DNA from: Pseudomonadota bacterium
Lineage (GTDB): Bacteria > Pseudomonadota > Alphaproteobacteria > Sphingomonadales > Sphingomonadaceae
Length of the DNA stretch: 58,931 nucleotides
Reading direction: 5' to 3'
Assembly (NCBI GenBank): GCA_021847605.1
Contig: JAJZQN010000025.1
Location: 1 to 58,931, forward strand
Position numbers and translations under genes: made by a program. The notes under the pieces were generated by a model that was not told the origin of the DNA, searched no databases, and was given only the letters and a program-made list of their open reading frames with translations. This document shows positions 26,848 to 36,810 of the stretch, one piece after another (position 1 is the first letter of the stretch; every line of letters starts with the position of its first letter).

Positions 26848-27606
26848 TTAGGCTTCGACGGCAACTTCTTCGGCAGCCGGCTCGTCCAGCGCGCCAAGGT
26901 CAACGCCAGCGGCCTGCTGCGCACCACGGTTGCCCTTGGTGGCGGCGGCGGCGATCGCGTCGCAGTAGAGGCGGATCGCGCGGCTGGCGTCATCGTTCGC
27001 CGGAACCGGGAAAGCGATACCATCGGGCGAGACGTTCGAATCGAGGATGGCAACGACCGGGATACCCAGCGTGTTGGCTTCCTTGATCGCCAGTTCTTCC
27101 TTGTTGGCGTCGATCACGAACATGACATCGGGGATGCCGTTCATGTCGCGGATGCCGCCCAGCGACAGTTCCAGCTTCTCACGCTCGCGCGTCATCTGAA
27201 GCACTTCCTTCTTGGTGAAGCCGTGGGTATCGCCCGACAGCTTTTCCTCAAGGGTCTTCAGGCGCTTGATCGAACCCGAAATGGTCTTCCAGTTGGTGAG
27301 CATGCCGCCCAGCCAGCGATGGTTGACGAAGTGCTGGCCCGACTTGCGAGCGGCTTCAGCGATGGGATCCTGCGCCTGACGCTTGGTGCCGACGAACAGC
27401 ACCTTGCCACCGGCGGCGACAGTCGCCGACACGAAGTCCAGAGCGCGGCCGAAGAGCGGCACGGTCTGCGACAGGTCAAGAATGTGGATGCCGTTGCGCT
27501 CGCCGAAGATGTACGGCTTCATGCGCGGGTTCCAACGGTGGGTCTGGTGGCCGAAATGGGCGCCAGCCTCGATCAATTGGTGCATGGTGACGACAGGTGC
27601 CGCCAT
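26848..27606 (-). CDS. rpsB: Ribosomal protein uS2
   Basis: This 252-residue small-subunit protein shows [31 protein letters not shown] and [18 protein letters not shown] 27606 has a strong AAGGAG site. The C terminus carries an A/E-rich tail. A plausible promoter lies about 105-130 nt upstream. Confidence 0.97.
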   Translation of the reverse strand: MAAPVVTMHQLIEAGAHFGHQTHRWNPRMKPYIFGERNGIHILDLSQTVPLFGRALDFVSATVAAGGKVLFVGTKRQAQDPIAEAARKSGQHFVNHRWLGGMLTNWKTISGSIKRLKTLEEKLSGDTHGFTKKEVLQMTREREKLELSLGGIRDMNGIPDVMFVIDANKEELAIKEANTLGIPVVAILDSNVSPDGIAFPVPANDDASRAIRLYCDAIAAAATKGNRGAQQAAGVDLGALDEPAAEEVAVEA

Positions 27607-27711
27607 AATAGTTCTCCTTCCGGTTGGCCCTCTGGGAATCAGGAACTGCGAGATCACCTGAAAGGCGATGCACAGCACCGGATATGTCGATTCCCATGTG
27701 GAATGGTCGCG

Positions 27712-27740
27712 CCATTAGCCGCGAAAAAATTTGAATGCAA
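27712..27740 (-). promoter_or_regulatory. Candidate sigma-70 promoter of rpsB
   Basis: On the minus strand TTGCAT (27740-27735) and TAATGG (27717-27712) are 17 nt apart. This predicts a leader of about 100 nt before the rpsB ATG. Identified by eye. Confidence 0.4.
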
Positions 27741-27743
27741 GGG

Positions 27744-27772
27744 TTGACCGCGTTCCACAATGAGAACATAAA
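27744..27772 (+). promoter_or_regulatory. Candidate promoter of the small gene at 27863
   Basis: TTGACC (27744-27749) and CATAAA (27767-27772) are separated by 17 nt, back to back with the rpsB promoter. The predicted leader to the 27863 start is about 85 nt. Confidence 0.45.
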
Positions 27773-27862
27773 GGGAACAGACGGAACAAATACGGTTAAC
27801 GACCGTTCAAACCGTCATAGTGAGACATGCCGTGCAAATGGCAAGACAGAAAGTGATCGACG

Positions 27863-28087
27863 ATGTTCACTCTTGTTGCTGCGACCCTTTTTACCGCGTC
27901 TTTTCTGCTTGCCGCCGGTACCATCGGCTGGATGTTCCTGACATATCACGACAAGATGGTCGCCGCCCTGCTGTTCAAACCGATCCCGCAGGAACCGCCC
28001 GTCTATCACATCCGTATCAATCGCCCGCGCGTTCGGTTGACGCAGGTCAGACACGCCCCCGCCAGGACTGGTGCTTACGCCGCCTGA
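27863..28087 (+). CDS. Small single-pass membrane protein, unknown function
   Basis: This 74-residue protein begins with a hydrophobic helix (LVAATLFTASFLLAAGTIGWMFL, about residues 4-26) and continues with a basic, proline-containing tail (RINRPRVRLTQVRHAPAR). The helix lacks a clear cleavage site, so it is probably an anchor. The gene is divergent from rpsB and convergent with pssA (3 nt between stops). I recognise no family. Confidence 0.6.
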   Translation: MFTLVAATLFTASFLLAAGTIGWMFLTYHDKMVAALLFKPIPQEPPVYHIRINRPRVRLTQVRHAPARTGAYAA

Positions 28088-28090
28088 TGG

Positions 28091-28876
28091 TCAGGCCGCA
28101 GGTGAAGCAGCCTCGCCCCGTTGCCGCTTCACCCTGGCATAGGACAGGATACCGAACGGGATAGTCGCCAGATAGATGGCGCATATCAGCAAAAGGGTCA
28201 GCCACGGATCGGTCACGAGCAAGGCTGCCAGAAGACCAGCCAGAGCGATCGCTTCGAGCCTGATCCGCTTGCGCAGGCGCAGCGCTGACCAGCTATAGGT
28301 CGCGATATTGGAAATCATCAGGAAAGCGGTCAGCGCCGTCCAAGGCGCGACGACGTACCAGGCCCGGAAAATTTCCTGCCCCGTCACCAGCCAGAGATAG
28401 AGCGGCACGAATGCGATGCCTGCGCCCGCAGGGGCAGGAATGCCTGTCAAGAAGCCGGCCGATTTATGCGGCTGCTCATCGGCATCGATATTGGCGTTGA
28501 ACCGCGCCAGACGCAGCGCGCAGGAAAGCGCATGCGCCAATGCGAATATCCAGCCGAACTTCGGCATCGCATAAAGCGACCAGAGATAGAGGATCAGCGC
28601 AGGCGCAACACCAAAGGCAATCGAATCGGACAGCGAATCCAATTCGGCGCCAAAGCGGCTCTCTCCACGAAGCAGGCGCGCGATCCGTCCGTCCAGCCCG
28701 TCCAGAACACCGGCGAACAGGATGGACAGAACCGCCCTCTCCCATTCGCCCGAGATGCCATAGCGCACGCCGGTCAGGCCAAAGCACAGCGCCATCGCCG
28801 TTACAGCATTGGGCGCCAGCATGCGCAGCGTTATGCCGCGACGCATGCCGTGCGGGATCGCACGCCGCCTTCTCAC
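28091..28876 (-). CDS. pssA: CDP-diacylglycerol-serine O-phosphatidyltransferase
   Basis: This 261-residue membrane enzyme makes phosphatidylserine. It has the CDP-alcohol phosphotransferase motif in [20 protein letters not shown] followed by AELDSLSD, with the conserved aspartates in place. About eight hydrophobic segments follow. The start is GTG, overlapping the psd stop as GTGA. The psd-pssA order shows that the pair makes phosphatidylethanolamine. Confidence 0.93.
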   Translation of the reverse strand: MRRRRAIPHGMRRGITLRMLAPNAVTAMALCFGLTGVRYGISGEWERAVLSILFAGVLDGLDGRIARLLRGESRFGAELDSLSDSIAFGVAPALILYLWSLYAMPKFGWIFALAHALSCALRLARFNANIDADEQPHKSAGFLTGIPAPAGAGIAFVPLYLWLVTGQEIFRAWYVVAPWTALTAFLMISNIATYSWSALRLRKRIRLEAIALAGLLAALLVTDPWLTLLLICAIYLATIPFGILSYARVKRQRGEAASPAA

Positions 28877-29607
28877 TGCTGGATGCCCGGCACGACGCGG
28901 CGATCGCCAATCTGGCCGAGGATGGTTTCGCCAGCGACGGTCCGCTGTCCCAGGATCACGCGCGGCGCGGTGCCGGCGGGAAGGTAGACATCGACGCGGC
29001 TACCGAAGCGGATGAGGCCGATGCGTTGCCCCGCAGCCACCATGTCGCCCGGCTTGACGAACGGCACGATCCGGCGTGCCACCAGCCCGGCAATCTGGGT
29101 AAAGCCCACGCGCAGGCCATCATGGCGCTCGACCAATATGTGCTGGCGCTCATTATCCTCGCTCGCCTTGTCGAGATCGGCGTTGAGGAATTTGCCAGAA
29201 ATATAGACGACCGACTTGATGGTTCCGCCGATCGGGGTGCGGTTGATATGGGCGTCGAACACGCTCATGAAGATCGACACGCGGATCATCGGCTGATCGC
29301 CAAGGCCGTTCGGTCCGGCCATCTCGCGCGGCGGAGGCACGCGCTGGATCAGGGTAACAAGCCCGTCGGCCGGCGCGATGATCGCGCCTTCATCCTGCGG
29401 CACGGCGCGCACCGGATCACGGAAGAAAGCCAGAACCCAGATCGTCACCATCACCATCAGCCAGCCGGGAATTTCCCACCCGACCAGAAACAGCACCGCG
29501 GTGATCGCTGCCGCGATGCCGCCAAATTTGACGCCCTCAGGATGAACCGAGGGGAAGCGCCATTTGATATTGCCGCCAGTGGCGAGCGAGATGTCATCAT
29601 TGTCCAT
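28873..29607 (-). CDS. psd: Phosphatidylserine decarboxylase proenzyme
   Basis: This 244-residue proenzyme is of the short type. It decarboxylates phosphatidylserine to phosphatidylethanolamine using a pyruvoyl group made by self-cleavage. The cleavage site is the GS of [12 protein letters not shown] near residue 200, in place of the LGST of longer enzymes. Two hydrophobic segments near residues 27-62 anchor it. It is the first gene of the psd-pssA pair and diverges from icd. Confidence 0.94.
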   Translation of the reverse strand: MDNDDISLATGGNIKWRFPSVHPEGVKFGGIAAAITAVLFLVGWEIPGWLMVMVTIWVLAFFRDPVRAVPQDEGAIIAPADGLVTLIQRVPPPREMAGPNGLGDQPMIRVSIFMSVFDAHINRTPIGGTIKSVVYISGKFLNADLDKASEDNERQHILVERHDGLRVGFTQIAGLVARRIVPFVKPGDMVAAGQRIGLIRFGSRVDVYLPAGTAPRVILGQRTVAGETILGQIGDRRVVPGIQQ

Positions 29608-29765
29608 AAGTATCGTCTTTAGGCAGAGACATATCGACTGACAACGACCGATCCCGCCACAGGCTCCCCATATGGTAGATTCCTGCCCCTCGGCGGTTGA
29701 ACATTCTGCGCGCTTTGCCTAGGGCGGGTCGCAATTCCACCCAAGAGAAGAAAGCGAATAGGCGC

Positions 29766-30986
29766 ATGGCGAAAATCAAGGTGAAGAACCCCGTCGTGGA
29801 ACTCGACGGCGACGAGATGACCCGGATCATCTGGGAATGGATCCGTGAGCGCCTGATCCTTCCCTATCTCGACATCGACCTGAAATATTATGATCTGTCG
29901 GTCGAAAATCGTGACGCGACCAAGGATCAGGTCACGATCGATTCCGCCAACGCGATCAAGGAACATGGCGTCGGCGTGAAGTGCGCCACCATCACCCCTG
30001 ACGAAGCGCGCGTCGAGGAATTCAACCTTTCCAAGATGTGGAAGTCGCCCAACGGCACGATCCGCAACATCCTGGGCGGCGTGGTGTTCCGCGAACCCAT
30101 CGTCATCAAGAATGTCCCCCGTCTGGTTCCCGGCTGGACCGACCCGATCGTCGTTGGCCGTCATGCCTTTGGCGACCAGTATAAGGCGACCGACTTCAAG
30201 GTTCCGGGCGCCGGCACGCTGACCATGAAGTGGACGGGCACCAATGGCGAAGAACTCGAATATGAAGTGTTTGAATTCCCGAGCGCTGGCGTCGCCATGG
30301 GCATGTACAACCTCGACGAATCGATCCGCGATTTCGCCAAGGCCAGCTTCAACTATGGCCTGAACCGCGGCTGGCCCGTGTACCTGTCGACCAAGAACAC
30401 CATCCTCAAGGCCTATGACGGCCGCTTCAAGGATCTGTTCCAGGAAGTGTTCGACGCCGAATTCGCCGAAGCGTTCAAGGCCAAGGGCATCGTGTACGAA
30501 CATCGCCTGATCGACGACATGGTCGCATCGGCGCTGAAGTGGAGCGGCAAGTTCGTCTGGGCGTGCAAGAATTATGACGGCGACGTCCAGTCCGACACCG
30601 TTGCGCAGGGCTTCGGCTCGCTGGGCCTGATGACCTCCGTTCTGCTGTCGCCCGATGGCAAGACCGTCGAAGCGGAAGCCGCCCACGGCACCGTCACCCG
30701 CCACTATCGCCAGCATCAGCAGGGCAAGGCGACCTCGACCAATCCGATCGCCTCGATCTTTGCCTGGACGCAGGGCCTGACCTTCCGTGGCCAGTTCGAC
30801 GAGACGCCCGAAGTCGTGAAGTTTGCCGAAACGCTGGAAAAGGTCTGCATCAAGACCGTCGAAGACGGCGCGATGACCAAGGATCTGGCGCTGCTGATCG
30901 GCCCGGAACAGGCATGGATGACCACGGAGCAGTTCTTCGAAGCCATCCGCGTCAACCTGGAAAAGGAAATGGCCGCCTGGGCCTGA
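29766..30986 (+). CDS. icd: Isocitrate dehydrogenase, NADP-dependent, eukaryote-like type
   Basis: This 406-residue homodimeric enzyme oxidises isocitrate to 2-oxoglutarate. The N terminus [19 protein letters not shown], the substrate serine block KSPNGTIRN and the NADP block [25 protein letters not shown] match the type II (eukaryote-like) group common in alphaproteobacteria. ATG 29766 is chosen over an upstream in-frame ATG at 29697, because the family N terminus starts there. Its product is the substrate of SucA, encoded at 47153-49948. Confidence 0.97.
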   Translation: MAKIKVKNPVVELDGDEMTRIIWEWIRERLILPYLDIDLKYYDLSVENRDATKDQVTIDSANAIKEHGVGVKCATITPDEARVEEFNLSKMWKSPNGTIRNILGGVVFREPIVIKNVPRLVPGWTDPIVVGRHAFGDQYKATDFKVPGAGTLTMKWTGTNGEELEYEVFEFPSAGVAMGMYNLDESIRDFAKASFNYGLNRGWPVYLSTKNTILKAYDGRFKDLFQEVFDAEFAEAFKAKGIVYEHRLIDDMVASALKWSGKFVWACKNYDGDVQSDTVAQGFGSLGLMTSVLLSPDGKTVEAEAAHGTVTRHYRQHQQGKATSTNPIASIFAWTQGLTFRGQFDETPEVVKFAETLEKVCIKTVEDGAMTKDLALLIGPEQAWMTTEQFFEAIRVNLEKEMAAWA

Positions 30987-31052
30987 TCTGATGGAACAGC
31001 CAAAGTTTCGGAACTGATTCCCGACTGAGGCTTTCAATACGGAAACGGAATG

Positions 31053-31082
31053 AGGCGACGCCGTGTATCGGCGTCGCCTTTT
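31053..31082 (+). terminator. Intrinsic terminator after icd
   Basis: GGCGACGCCG (31054-31063) and CGGCGTCGCC (31069-31078) form a perfect 10-bp stem with a TGTAT loop, followed by TTTT. It lies 67 nt after the icd stop and 30 nt before the next gene. Confidence 0.85.
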
Positions 31083-31111
31083 CCATGGGCAGGAAGATAC
31101 GGAGCAACGCG

Positions 31112-32725
31112 ATGACCACGACAGCCAAAAAACGTCTGGAGGTTCGCGCGGCCGTCCCCGGCGATGTGCGCGGTATTCAGCGCCTGATTGCCCGCGCCTA
31201 TCCCGGCATGCCCAATTATTCGCTGGCCACCATCCGCGGCCAGATCAATAACTTCCCCACTGGCTGCTTCGTCGCCCTCTATGACGCGAAGGTCGTGGGC
31301 TATTGCGCCACCATGCGCGTCAGCAAGACGATGGCCTTTGCCAAGCATGATTGGGAAGAGATTACAGCCAATGGTTTCGGCACGCGGCACAGCGCGGCGG
31401 GCGAATGGCTCTATGGCTATGAAATGGCCGTCGATCCGAAACTGCGTGGCCTGCGCATCGGTCAGCGCCTGTATGACGAGCGCAAGGAACTGGCCGAAGA
31501 ACTGGATTTGCATGGCATCGTCATCGCTGGTCGCATGCCCGGCTATGCCCGTGCAAGGCGTCGCGTGACTGGGCCGCAGGATTATCTCGACAAATGCGTG
31601 ACCGGCCGGATGCGCGATCAGGTGATCAGTTTCCAGCTCAAGAACCAGTTCGAACCGCTGGGCGTCCTTGAAAATTATCTGCCCGAAGACAAGCAGTCTG
31701 ATGGGCATGCCGCGCATCTGGTGTGGCGCAATCCCTATGTAAACCCGGACGAAGCGCCGGAAATGCGGGTGCCACGCGGGGTCGAGAGCGTCCGCCTAGC
31801 CACCTGTCAGTTGCAGGCGCGTGCGGTCGAGGATTTCGACGAATTTGTGCGCAACATCGAATATTTCGTCGATGTGGCAGCGGATTATCGTTCAGACTTC
31901 ATCGTCTTTCCCGAACTCTTCACCCTGCCGCTGCTGTCCTTCGAAACGAAGAAACTCAACCCGATCGAGGCGATCGACAAGCTGACCGCCTACACCCCGC
32001 GCCTGACCAAGGAATTGGGGCGAATGGCGCTGGAATATAATATCAACATCATTGGCGGATCGCATCCGACCCGCGCCGACGATGGCGATATTCAGAATAT
32101 CGCCTATGTCGCCCTGCGCGATGGGAGCATCCATACGCAGGAGAAGATCCACCCGACGCCGAACGAGGCATTCTGGTGGAACATCAAGGGCGGCGACTCG
32201 CTGGACGTGATCCAGACCGACTGCGGGCCGATCGGCGTCCTTATCTGTTACGACAGCGAATTTCCCGAACTGGCCCGCCGACTGGTGGATCAGGGGGCGC
32301 GGATCATATTCGTCCCCTTCTGCACCGATTCGCGATCCGGCTATATGCGGGTGCGCTACTGCGCGCAGGCGCGGGCGATCGAGAATCAATGCTATGTCGT
32401 CATGTCGGGCAATGTCGGCAATCTGCCCAATGTCGACAATATGGACATTCAATATGCCCAGAGCGCGATCCTGACGCCGTGCGACCTGCCCTTTGCGCGG
32501 GATGGGATTGCGGCGGAATCGACCGAGAATGTCGAGACGCTGACCATGGCTGACGTCAACCTGGCCGACCTCAGCTGGGCGCGGGCGGAAGGGACGGTGC
32601 GCAATCTGCGGGATCGCCGGTTCGACCTGTATCATATCGATTGGGACAATGCGCCGGATCATGCCCATGCGCCGAGCGGCGGGCCGGTGCCGGCCGGTGG
32701 GCATAATTCGCCCGGCGGTGGCTGA
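31112..32725 (+). CDS. GNAT acetyltransferase - nitrilase-superfamily fusion protein
   Basis: This 537-residue protein joins an N-terminal GNAT domain (about residues 8-200, with YEMAVDPKLRGLRIGQRLYDER as the acetyl-CoA loop) to a C-terminal carbon-nitrogen hydrolase domain (about 225-510). The hydrolase triad is visible as E268 (FPELF), K345 (EKIHPTPNE) and C379 (ICYDSEFPE). The fusion is a recognised architecture, but I know of no settled substrate. GGAG lies 7 nt before ATG 31112. The C terminus ends in a G/P/H-rich tail. Amide hydrolysis coupled to N-acetylation is an inference from the domains. Confidence 0.88.
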   Translation: MTTTAKKRLEVRAAVPGDVRGIQRLIARAYPGMPNYSLATIRGQINNFPTGCFVALYDAKVVGYCATMRVSKTMAFAKHDWEEITANGFGTRHSAAGEWLYGYEMAVDPKLRGLRIGQRLYDERKELAEELDLHGIVIAGRMPGYARARRRVTGPQDYLDKCVTGRMRDQVISFQLKNQFEPLGVLENYLPEDKQSDGHAAHLVWRNPYVNPDEAPEMRVPRGVESVRLATCQLQARAVEDFDEFVRNIEYFVDVAADYRSDFIVFPELFTLPLLSFETKKLNPIEAIDKLTAYTPRLTKELGRMALEYNINIIGGSHPTRADDGDIQNIAYVALRDGSIHTQEKIHPTPNEAFWWNIKGGDSLDVIQTDCGPIGVLICYDSEFPELARRLVDQGARIIFVPFCTDSRSGYMRVRYCAQARAIENQCYVVMSGNVGNLPNVDNMDIQYAQSAILTPCDLPFARDGIAAESTENVETLTMADVNLADLSWARAEGTVRNLRDRRFDLYHIDWDNAPDHAHAPSGGPVPAGGHNSPGGG

Positions 32726-33218
32726 ACCCGTTTTCCAGCGCAATTGCGAATCGAATCATCGGGAAAGCCGGACTGGCCGATGTTGGAAAATGTCGGCTTA
32801 GCTTCGCATATTTCCCGGTGATTTTGTCATTTCATTCCCAAACCCTGAAATTATCGCAAAGTCGGCGCAGCAGAAGCAACGGACGGTGCGCGGTGGCAGG
32901 GCAGATTATTTCCTGCCACCAATCCTGTAGGACAGCGAAAAATCATTGCCCTTGGCGAAGCCTCATGGCCTGTGCCGACCGCATGTCGTGCGGTCATATT
33001 GCGCGGCATTCCCTGCGATTGACCAAAAGGAAGAGGCGGATTGCGGCTTGTTGCCGAAACGTAAGATGGACAGGAAACAGCATATTTCAGCAACGATATA
33101 TTTACATAATTCACATTCCTGAAACCAATCATTCTCAGACCCGCAACATAACGGGCCTAGCCGCTCCCCCGACCCCGCAGCCAAGCGGGGATGATCCACA
33201 TATTGGGGGACTATCATC
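32726..33218. other. Intergenic region upstream of the TonB-dependent receptor
   Basis: This 493-nt gap has no frame I accept as coding. It becomes A+T-rich near 33075-33130. CAATCATTCTCAG at 33126-33138 resembles half of a Fur-type site. CCCGC/GCGGG near 33174-33189 can form a small hairpin just before the receptor start. The gap most likely holds the receptor's regulatory region. Confidence 0.5.
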
Positions 33219-35621
33219 ATGCGCCAGCACCGTTGGGTGGCGACGACTGCCTATACACTCGTTCTTCTGGCATCCTGTCAGGCCGCCACAGCCGCTGCAC
33301 AGGATGCCCCCGCCCCTGCCGATGTGGCAGCGGACGCCGCCGGCGACGCCGCAGGCAGCGGCCTGACCGAAATCGTGGTGACGGCACAAAAGCGGAAGGA
33401 AAATCTTCAGGAAACGCCGATTTCCATTTCGGTCATGCGCAATGACGATCTGGTCAACCGCCATGTCACCTCGCTGGTCGATCTGGGCGATGGCTCCATC
33501 CCTTCGCTGAAGGTCGCGCCCTTTTATTCGCGTAACAGCGCGCTGATCGTGAATATTCGCGGCATCGGCGTTCTGTCCGACGGCAACCAGCCCGCCCGCG
33601 ATCAGGGCGTCGGCGTCTATGTCGACGGCGTCTATCTGGGCCGTGCGCAAGGCCTTGGCACCGCATTGTTCGACATCGAGAATGTCGAAGTGCTGAAAGG
33701 CCCGCAGGGCACGCTGTTCGGCCGCAATACCGAAGGCGGCGCGGTGAACATCACCACCAAGAAGCCGACCGGCGAATTCCATATGAACGCCACCGGCGGC
33801 GTCGGCAACTTCGGCCAGTATAAGGGCGAAATCCACCTCGATTTGCCATCGTTCAACAATATCGCACTGAAGGTCGATGGCGTGGTCGCGCATCGCGATC
33901 CGCTGGTGAAGAACCCGCTGGCGGGCGCCGCCGGTTTCAACCAATATGACAAGCAAGGCCTGCATGCCGAAGCGCTGTGGACCCCTTCTTCCAATTTCAG
34001 CGCCGATTACAGCTTCGACATTTCGAAGGATGAATCGACCTCGCTCTACCTTAATCTGGTAGCGGCCGGCACCAATACGCAGGCGGCGCTTGGCACCGTG
34101 CAGCCCGACCGTGTTCGTACCGCCAATGTCGGCGTGCCGATGCAGCCCAGCGTCGGCAAGGTTCATGGCCACCGCCTGACCATGGAATGGCAGGCTGCCG
34201 ATGACTTGACGATCAAGTCGATCAGTTCCTATCGCAAGCTGACGCAGACCCAGTGGGACAATGGTTCGGCATCGACCACCATGTCGGCACCGGCAGCTAC
34301 GCTGGCAGCCAATGCCGCCGGCGGTTTCACCGGCACGCAATTCTCACGCTACAGCCTTGCCCTGTTCGGTCAGGACCAGTGGAGCCAGGAATTTCAGGCG
34401 ATCGGTGAAGTCGGCCGGGTGAAATATGTCGCCGGTGCGCTCTATTATCAGGAGAAGGTGCATGACAATGCGCAGGCCTTCTACACCAACCAGTTCACCG
34501 ATGCGGCCGGTTCCGCCTATGTCCTGCGCCAGATCGACTATGGCGCGCAGGCGATCGACCGCGAAAGCCATGTGAAGACGAAAAGCTATGGCGTGTTCGG
34601 TCAGGCGACCTGGACCCCGGATATGTTCGACGACGCCATCCACCTGACCGGCGGCCTGCGCTGGTCGAAGGATAGCAAGCATGGCGCGCTGACCATCGTC
34701 AACAACGCCCTGCCGGTCAATCGCGACGGCGTGTCCGGTCCGATCGGCCTGGACGCAAGCTGGTCGCGGGTCGACCCGATGGTCAACCTGGCCGTCGACC
34801 TGTCCAAGGACGTCCATGTCTATGGCAAATGGAGTACCGGCTATAAGTCGGGCGGGGCCAATTCACGGTCGCAAAATTATGATGCGTTCAACCCGGAAAC
34901 CGTGTCGATCTTCGAAATCGGTGCGAAGACCGAGTTTTTCGACAATCATGCCCGCTTCAACATTTCGGGTTACGCCGGCGATTACAAGGACATTCAGGTC
35001 GACTTCCAGCGCCCCTATGAATCGGGTGGCGTGCGATCGACCCGCACGACCATCTCGACCTTCAACGCGCCGGGCAAGGGCGGCGTGCATGGCGTGGAAG
35101 CGGAACTGACCGTCAACCCGCTCATGGGCCTGACACTGACGGGCAGCTGGTCCTATCAATATGTGAACATTCCGGCGACCGTGAACCCCTATCCCAACGC
35201 GGCAGGTCAGATCAGCACGCTGGCTGTACCCATCTATCAGACCTACACGCCGAAATATTCGGCCAGCGGCGCGGCGGATTATGAACTGCCGCTCAATGGC
35301 TTTACCCTGCGCGCCCATATCGACGGCAATTATGACAGCGGTTTCTATGCCAATGGCAACGACCCGGTCTATCGGGGCGCGGATAATGTCGCGAACATCT
35401 ATCAGCCCAAGGGTGAGAAGGCGTTCATCGTCAACGGCCGCCTGTCGGTGGGCGACATCGACCTTGGCTATGGCGATGCCAAACTCAGCTTCGCCCTGTG
35501 GTCGCGCAACCTCTTCAACGAACAGCATCTGTTCTACAAGGCGCTCAGCCCCACGTCGGGCATGAACGGCTTCTTCAATGAGCCGCGCACCTTTGGCGGT
35601 GAAATGAATATCCGCTTCTGA
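33219..35621 (+). CDS. TonB-dependent outer-membrane receptor
   Basis: This 800-residue receptor has a signal peptide (to about residue 28), a TonB box (EIVVTAQKR, about residues 51-59), a plug domain (VKGPQGTLFGRNTEGGAVNI-type block present as VLKGPQGTLFGRN), and a C-terminal 22-strand barrel ending MNIRF with terminal phenylalanine. It takes up a large or scarce substrate using energy from TonB-ExbBD. The substrate is unknown. An exported phosphatase gene follows 86 nt later, and the two are probably co-transcribed. Confidence 0.94.
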   Translation: MRQHRWVATTAYTLVLLASCQAATAAAQDAPAPADVAADAAGDAAGSGLTEIVVTAQKRKENLQETPISISVMRNDDLVNRHVTSLVDLGDGSIPSLKVAPFYSRNSALIVNIRGIGVLSDGNQPARDQGVGVYVDGVYLGRAQGLGTALFDIENVEVLKGPQGTLFGRNTEGGAVNITTKKPTGEFHMNATGGVGNFGQYKGEIHLDLPSFNNIALKVDGVVAHRDPLVKNPLAGAAGFNQYDKQGLHAEALWTPSSNFSADYSFDISKDESTSLYLNLVAAGTNTQAALGTVQPDRVRTANVGVPMQPSVGKVHGHRLTMEWQAADDLTIKSISSYRKLTQTQWDNGSASTTMSAPAATLAANAAGGFTGTQFSRYSLALFGQDQWSQEFQAIGEVGRVKYVAGALYYQEKVHDNAQAFYTNQFTDAAGSAYVLRQIDYGAQAIDRESHVKTKSYGVFGQATWTPDMFDDAIHLTGGLRWSKDSKHGALTIVNNALPVNRDGVSGPIGLDASWSRVDPMVNLAVDLSKDVHVYGKWSTGYKSGGANSRSQNYDAFNPETVSIFEIGAKTEFFDNHARFNISGYAGDYKDIQVDFQRPYESGGVRSTRTTISTFNAPGKGGVHGVEAELTVNPLMGLTLTGSWSYQYVNIPATVNPYPNAAGQISTLAVPIYQTYTPKYSASGAADYELPLNGFTLRAHIDGNYDSGFYANGNDPVYRGADNVANIYQPKGEKAFIVNGRLSVGDIDLGYGDAKLSFALWSRNLFNEQHLFYKALSPTSGMNGFFNEPRTFGGEMNIRF

Positions 35622-35707
35622 TGATCGGACGGGCGGGCGGCGTCAGGCGACGTCGTCCGCCCGTCCGCTTTCCTGCCGACATTCCATTTCCATCGGGATT
35701 TCATGCC

Positions 35708-36757
35708 ATGAAAAGTACGGCCTTCCTGTCTCTCCTGCCCCTTCTCCATGCATCCGCCGCCATGGCGGGGACGATCGATGCGCCGGTCGTCACGCGCAGC
35801 GCGCCCGATCGGCTGACCATCGCATGGCAGGACGCCGATCCGGTCGATATATTTCAGTCCGACCGCCCCGATGCCCGCCCCGCCGCCATGAAGCTGGTGG
35901 CACACGCCAATCGTGACGGACAGGCCAGCGTCAGCGTGACGCCGGGCGAGCGCCCCTATTTCCTGTTGAAGGATAGCAAGTCGGGCAAGACCGTGCATGT
36001 CGCCGAGCGGCTGTTGCCGCTGGAGCAGGGGTCCAATTTCCGTGACATTGGCGGCTATCCGGCGGCGGGTGGCAAGCATGTCCGTTGGGGCATGATTTAT
36101 CGTTCGGGTGGTCAGCCGATGCTGAACGCCGGCGACCTGTCGCAAATTCATTCGCTGGGCCTCGCGCATCTGGTCGATCTGCGCTCCAGTGAAGAGCGTG
36201 TGCTGGCACCGACGCGGATCGAGGGCGTCCCCTATCAGGCGATCGGCTATTCGATGAGCAGCCTGTTGAAAGGGACCGCGCCCAGCAATGGCGAGGGCGT
36301 CTATCGCACCATGCCGACCATGCTGGCGCCGCATCTGAAGATGGTTTTCACCGACCTGCTGAACAAGGATGGCGCCATCGCCTATAATTGTTCGGCCGGA
36401 CAGGATCGCACCGGCTTCGTGACGGCGATGATCCTGTCGGCGCTGGGCGTGCCGCGCGACGTCATCCTGAAGGACTATCATCTTTCCACCGCCTATCGCC
36501 GACCCGACTGGGAAATGCCCAAAATCGATCCGGCCGCCCATGCGGGCGATCCGGTGGCGTTGATGTTCGCCCATTATCAGGACAATCCGGCCGCCGCGAA
36601 GCCGCAACCGCTCAAGACGGCGGACGGCACCGCATTCCTCGCCTTCGCATTCGATGAGATCGAGAAGAAATGGGGTTCGGTGGACGCCTATCTGGCACAG
36701 GAAGCGGGCGTGTCGAAGGTCGATCTGGCTGCGCTGCGCGCTTATTATACGGAATGA
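35708..36757 (+). CDS. Exported tyrosine-phosphatase-like protein (DSP3 family)
   Basis: This 349-residue protein has a signal peptide (to about residue 19, ending AAMA). It carries the family block QGSNFRDIGGYPAAGGKHV and the CX5R active site in YNCSAGQDRTGFV. The cysteine and arginine are present, so it is probably active. Most relatives act on phosphotyrosine, but periplasmic ones next to receptors may act on small phosphate esters. The residues between 20 and 110 form a separate fibronectin- or sandwich-like N-terminal region. The neighbouring receptor suggests a nutrient role. Confidence 0.85.
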   Translation: MKSTAFLSLLPLLHASAAMAGTIDAPVVTRSAPDRLTIAWQDADPVDIFQSDRPDARPAAMKLVAHANRDGQASVSVTPGERPYFLLKDSKSGKTVHVAERLLPLEQGSNFRDIGGYPAAGGKHVRWGMIYRSGGQPMLNAGDLSQIHSLGLAHLVDLRSSEERVLAPTRIEGVPYQAIGYSMSSLLKGTAPSNGEGVYRTMPTMLAPHLKMVFTDLLNKDGAIAYNCSAGQDRTGFVTAMILSALGVPRDVILKDYHLSTAYRRPDWEMPKIDPAAHAGDPVALMFAHYQDNPAAAKPQPLKTADGTAFLAFAFDEIEKKWGSVDAYLAQEAGVSKVDLAALRAYYTE

Positions 36758-36762
36758 ATGAA

Positions 36763-36806
36763 GTGGGAGGGGGCCATAGGCGTCAGCGCCCGGCCCCCTT
36801 CCCGCC
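36763..36806. terminator. Convergent hairpin between the phosphatase gene and glmS
   Basis: GGGAGGGGGCC pairs with GGCCCCCTTCCC with one bulge, enclosing a second short GGCG/CGCC pairing. It lies between two convergent stop codons and could end both messages, although no long T-run follows. Confidence 0.5.
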
Positions 36807-36810
36807 CCGA

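Noticed and set aside
32818..33218. Small open frames in the gap before the TonB receptor
   Set aside because: No ribosome site, no recognisable domain and shifting base composition; the region looks regulatory.
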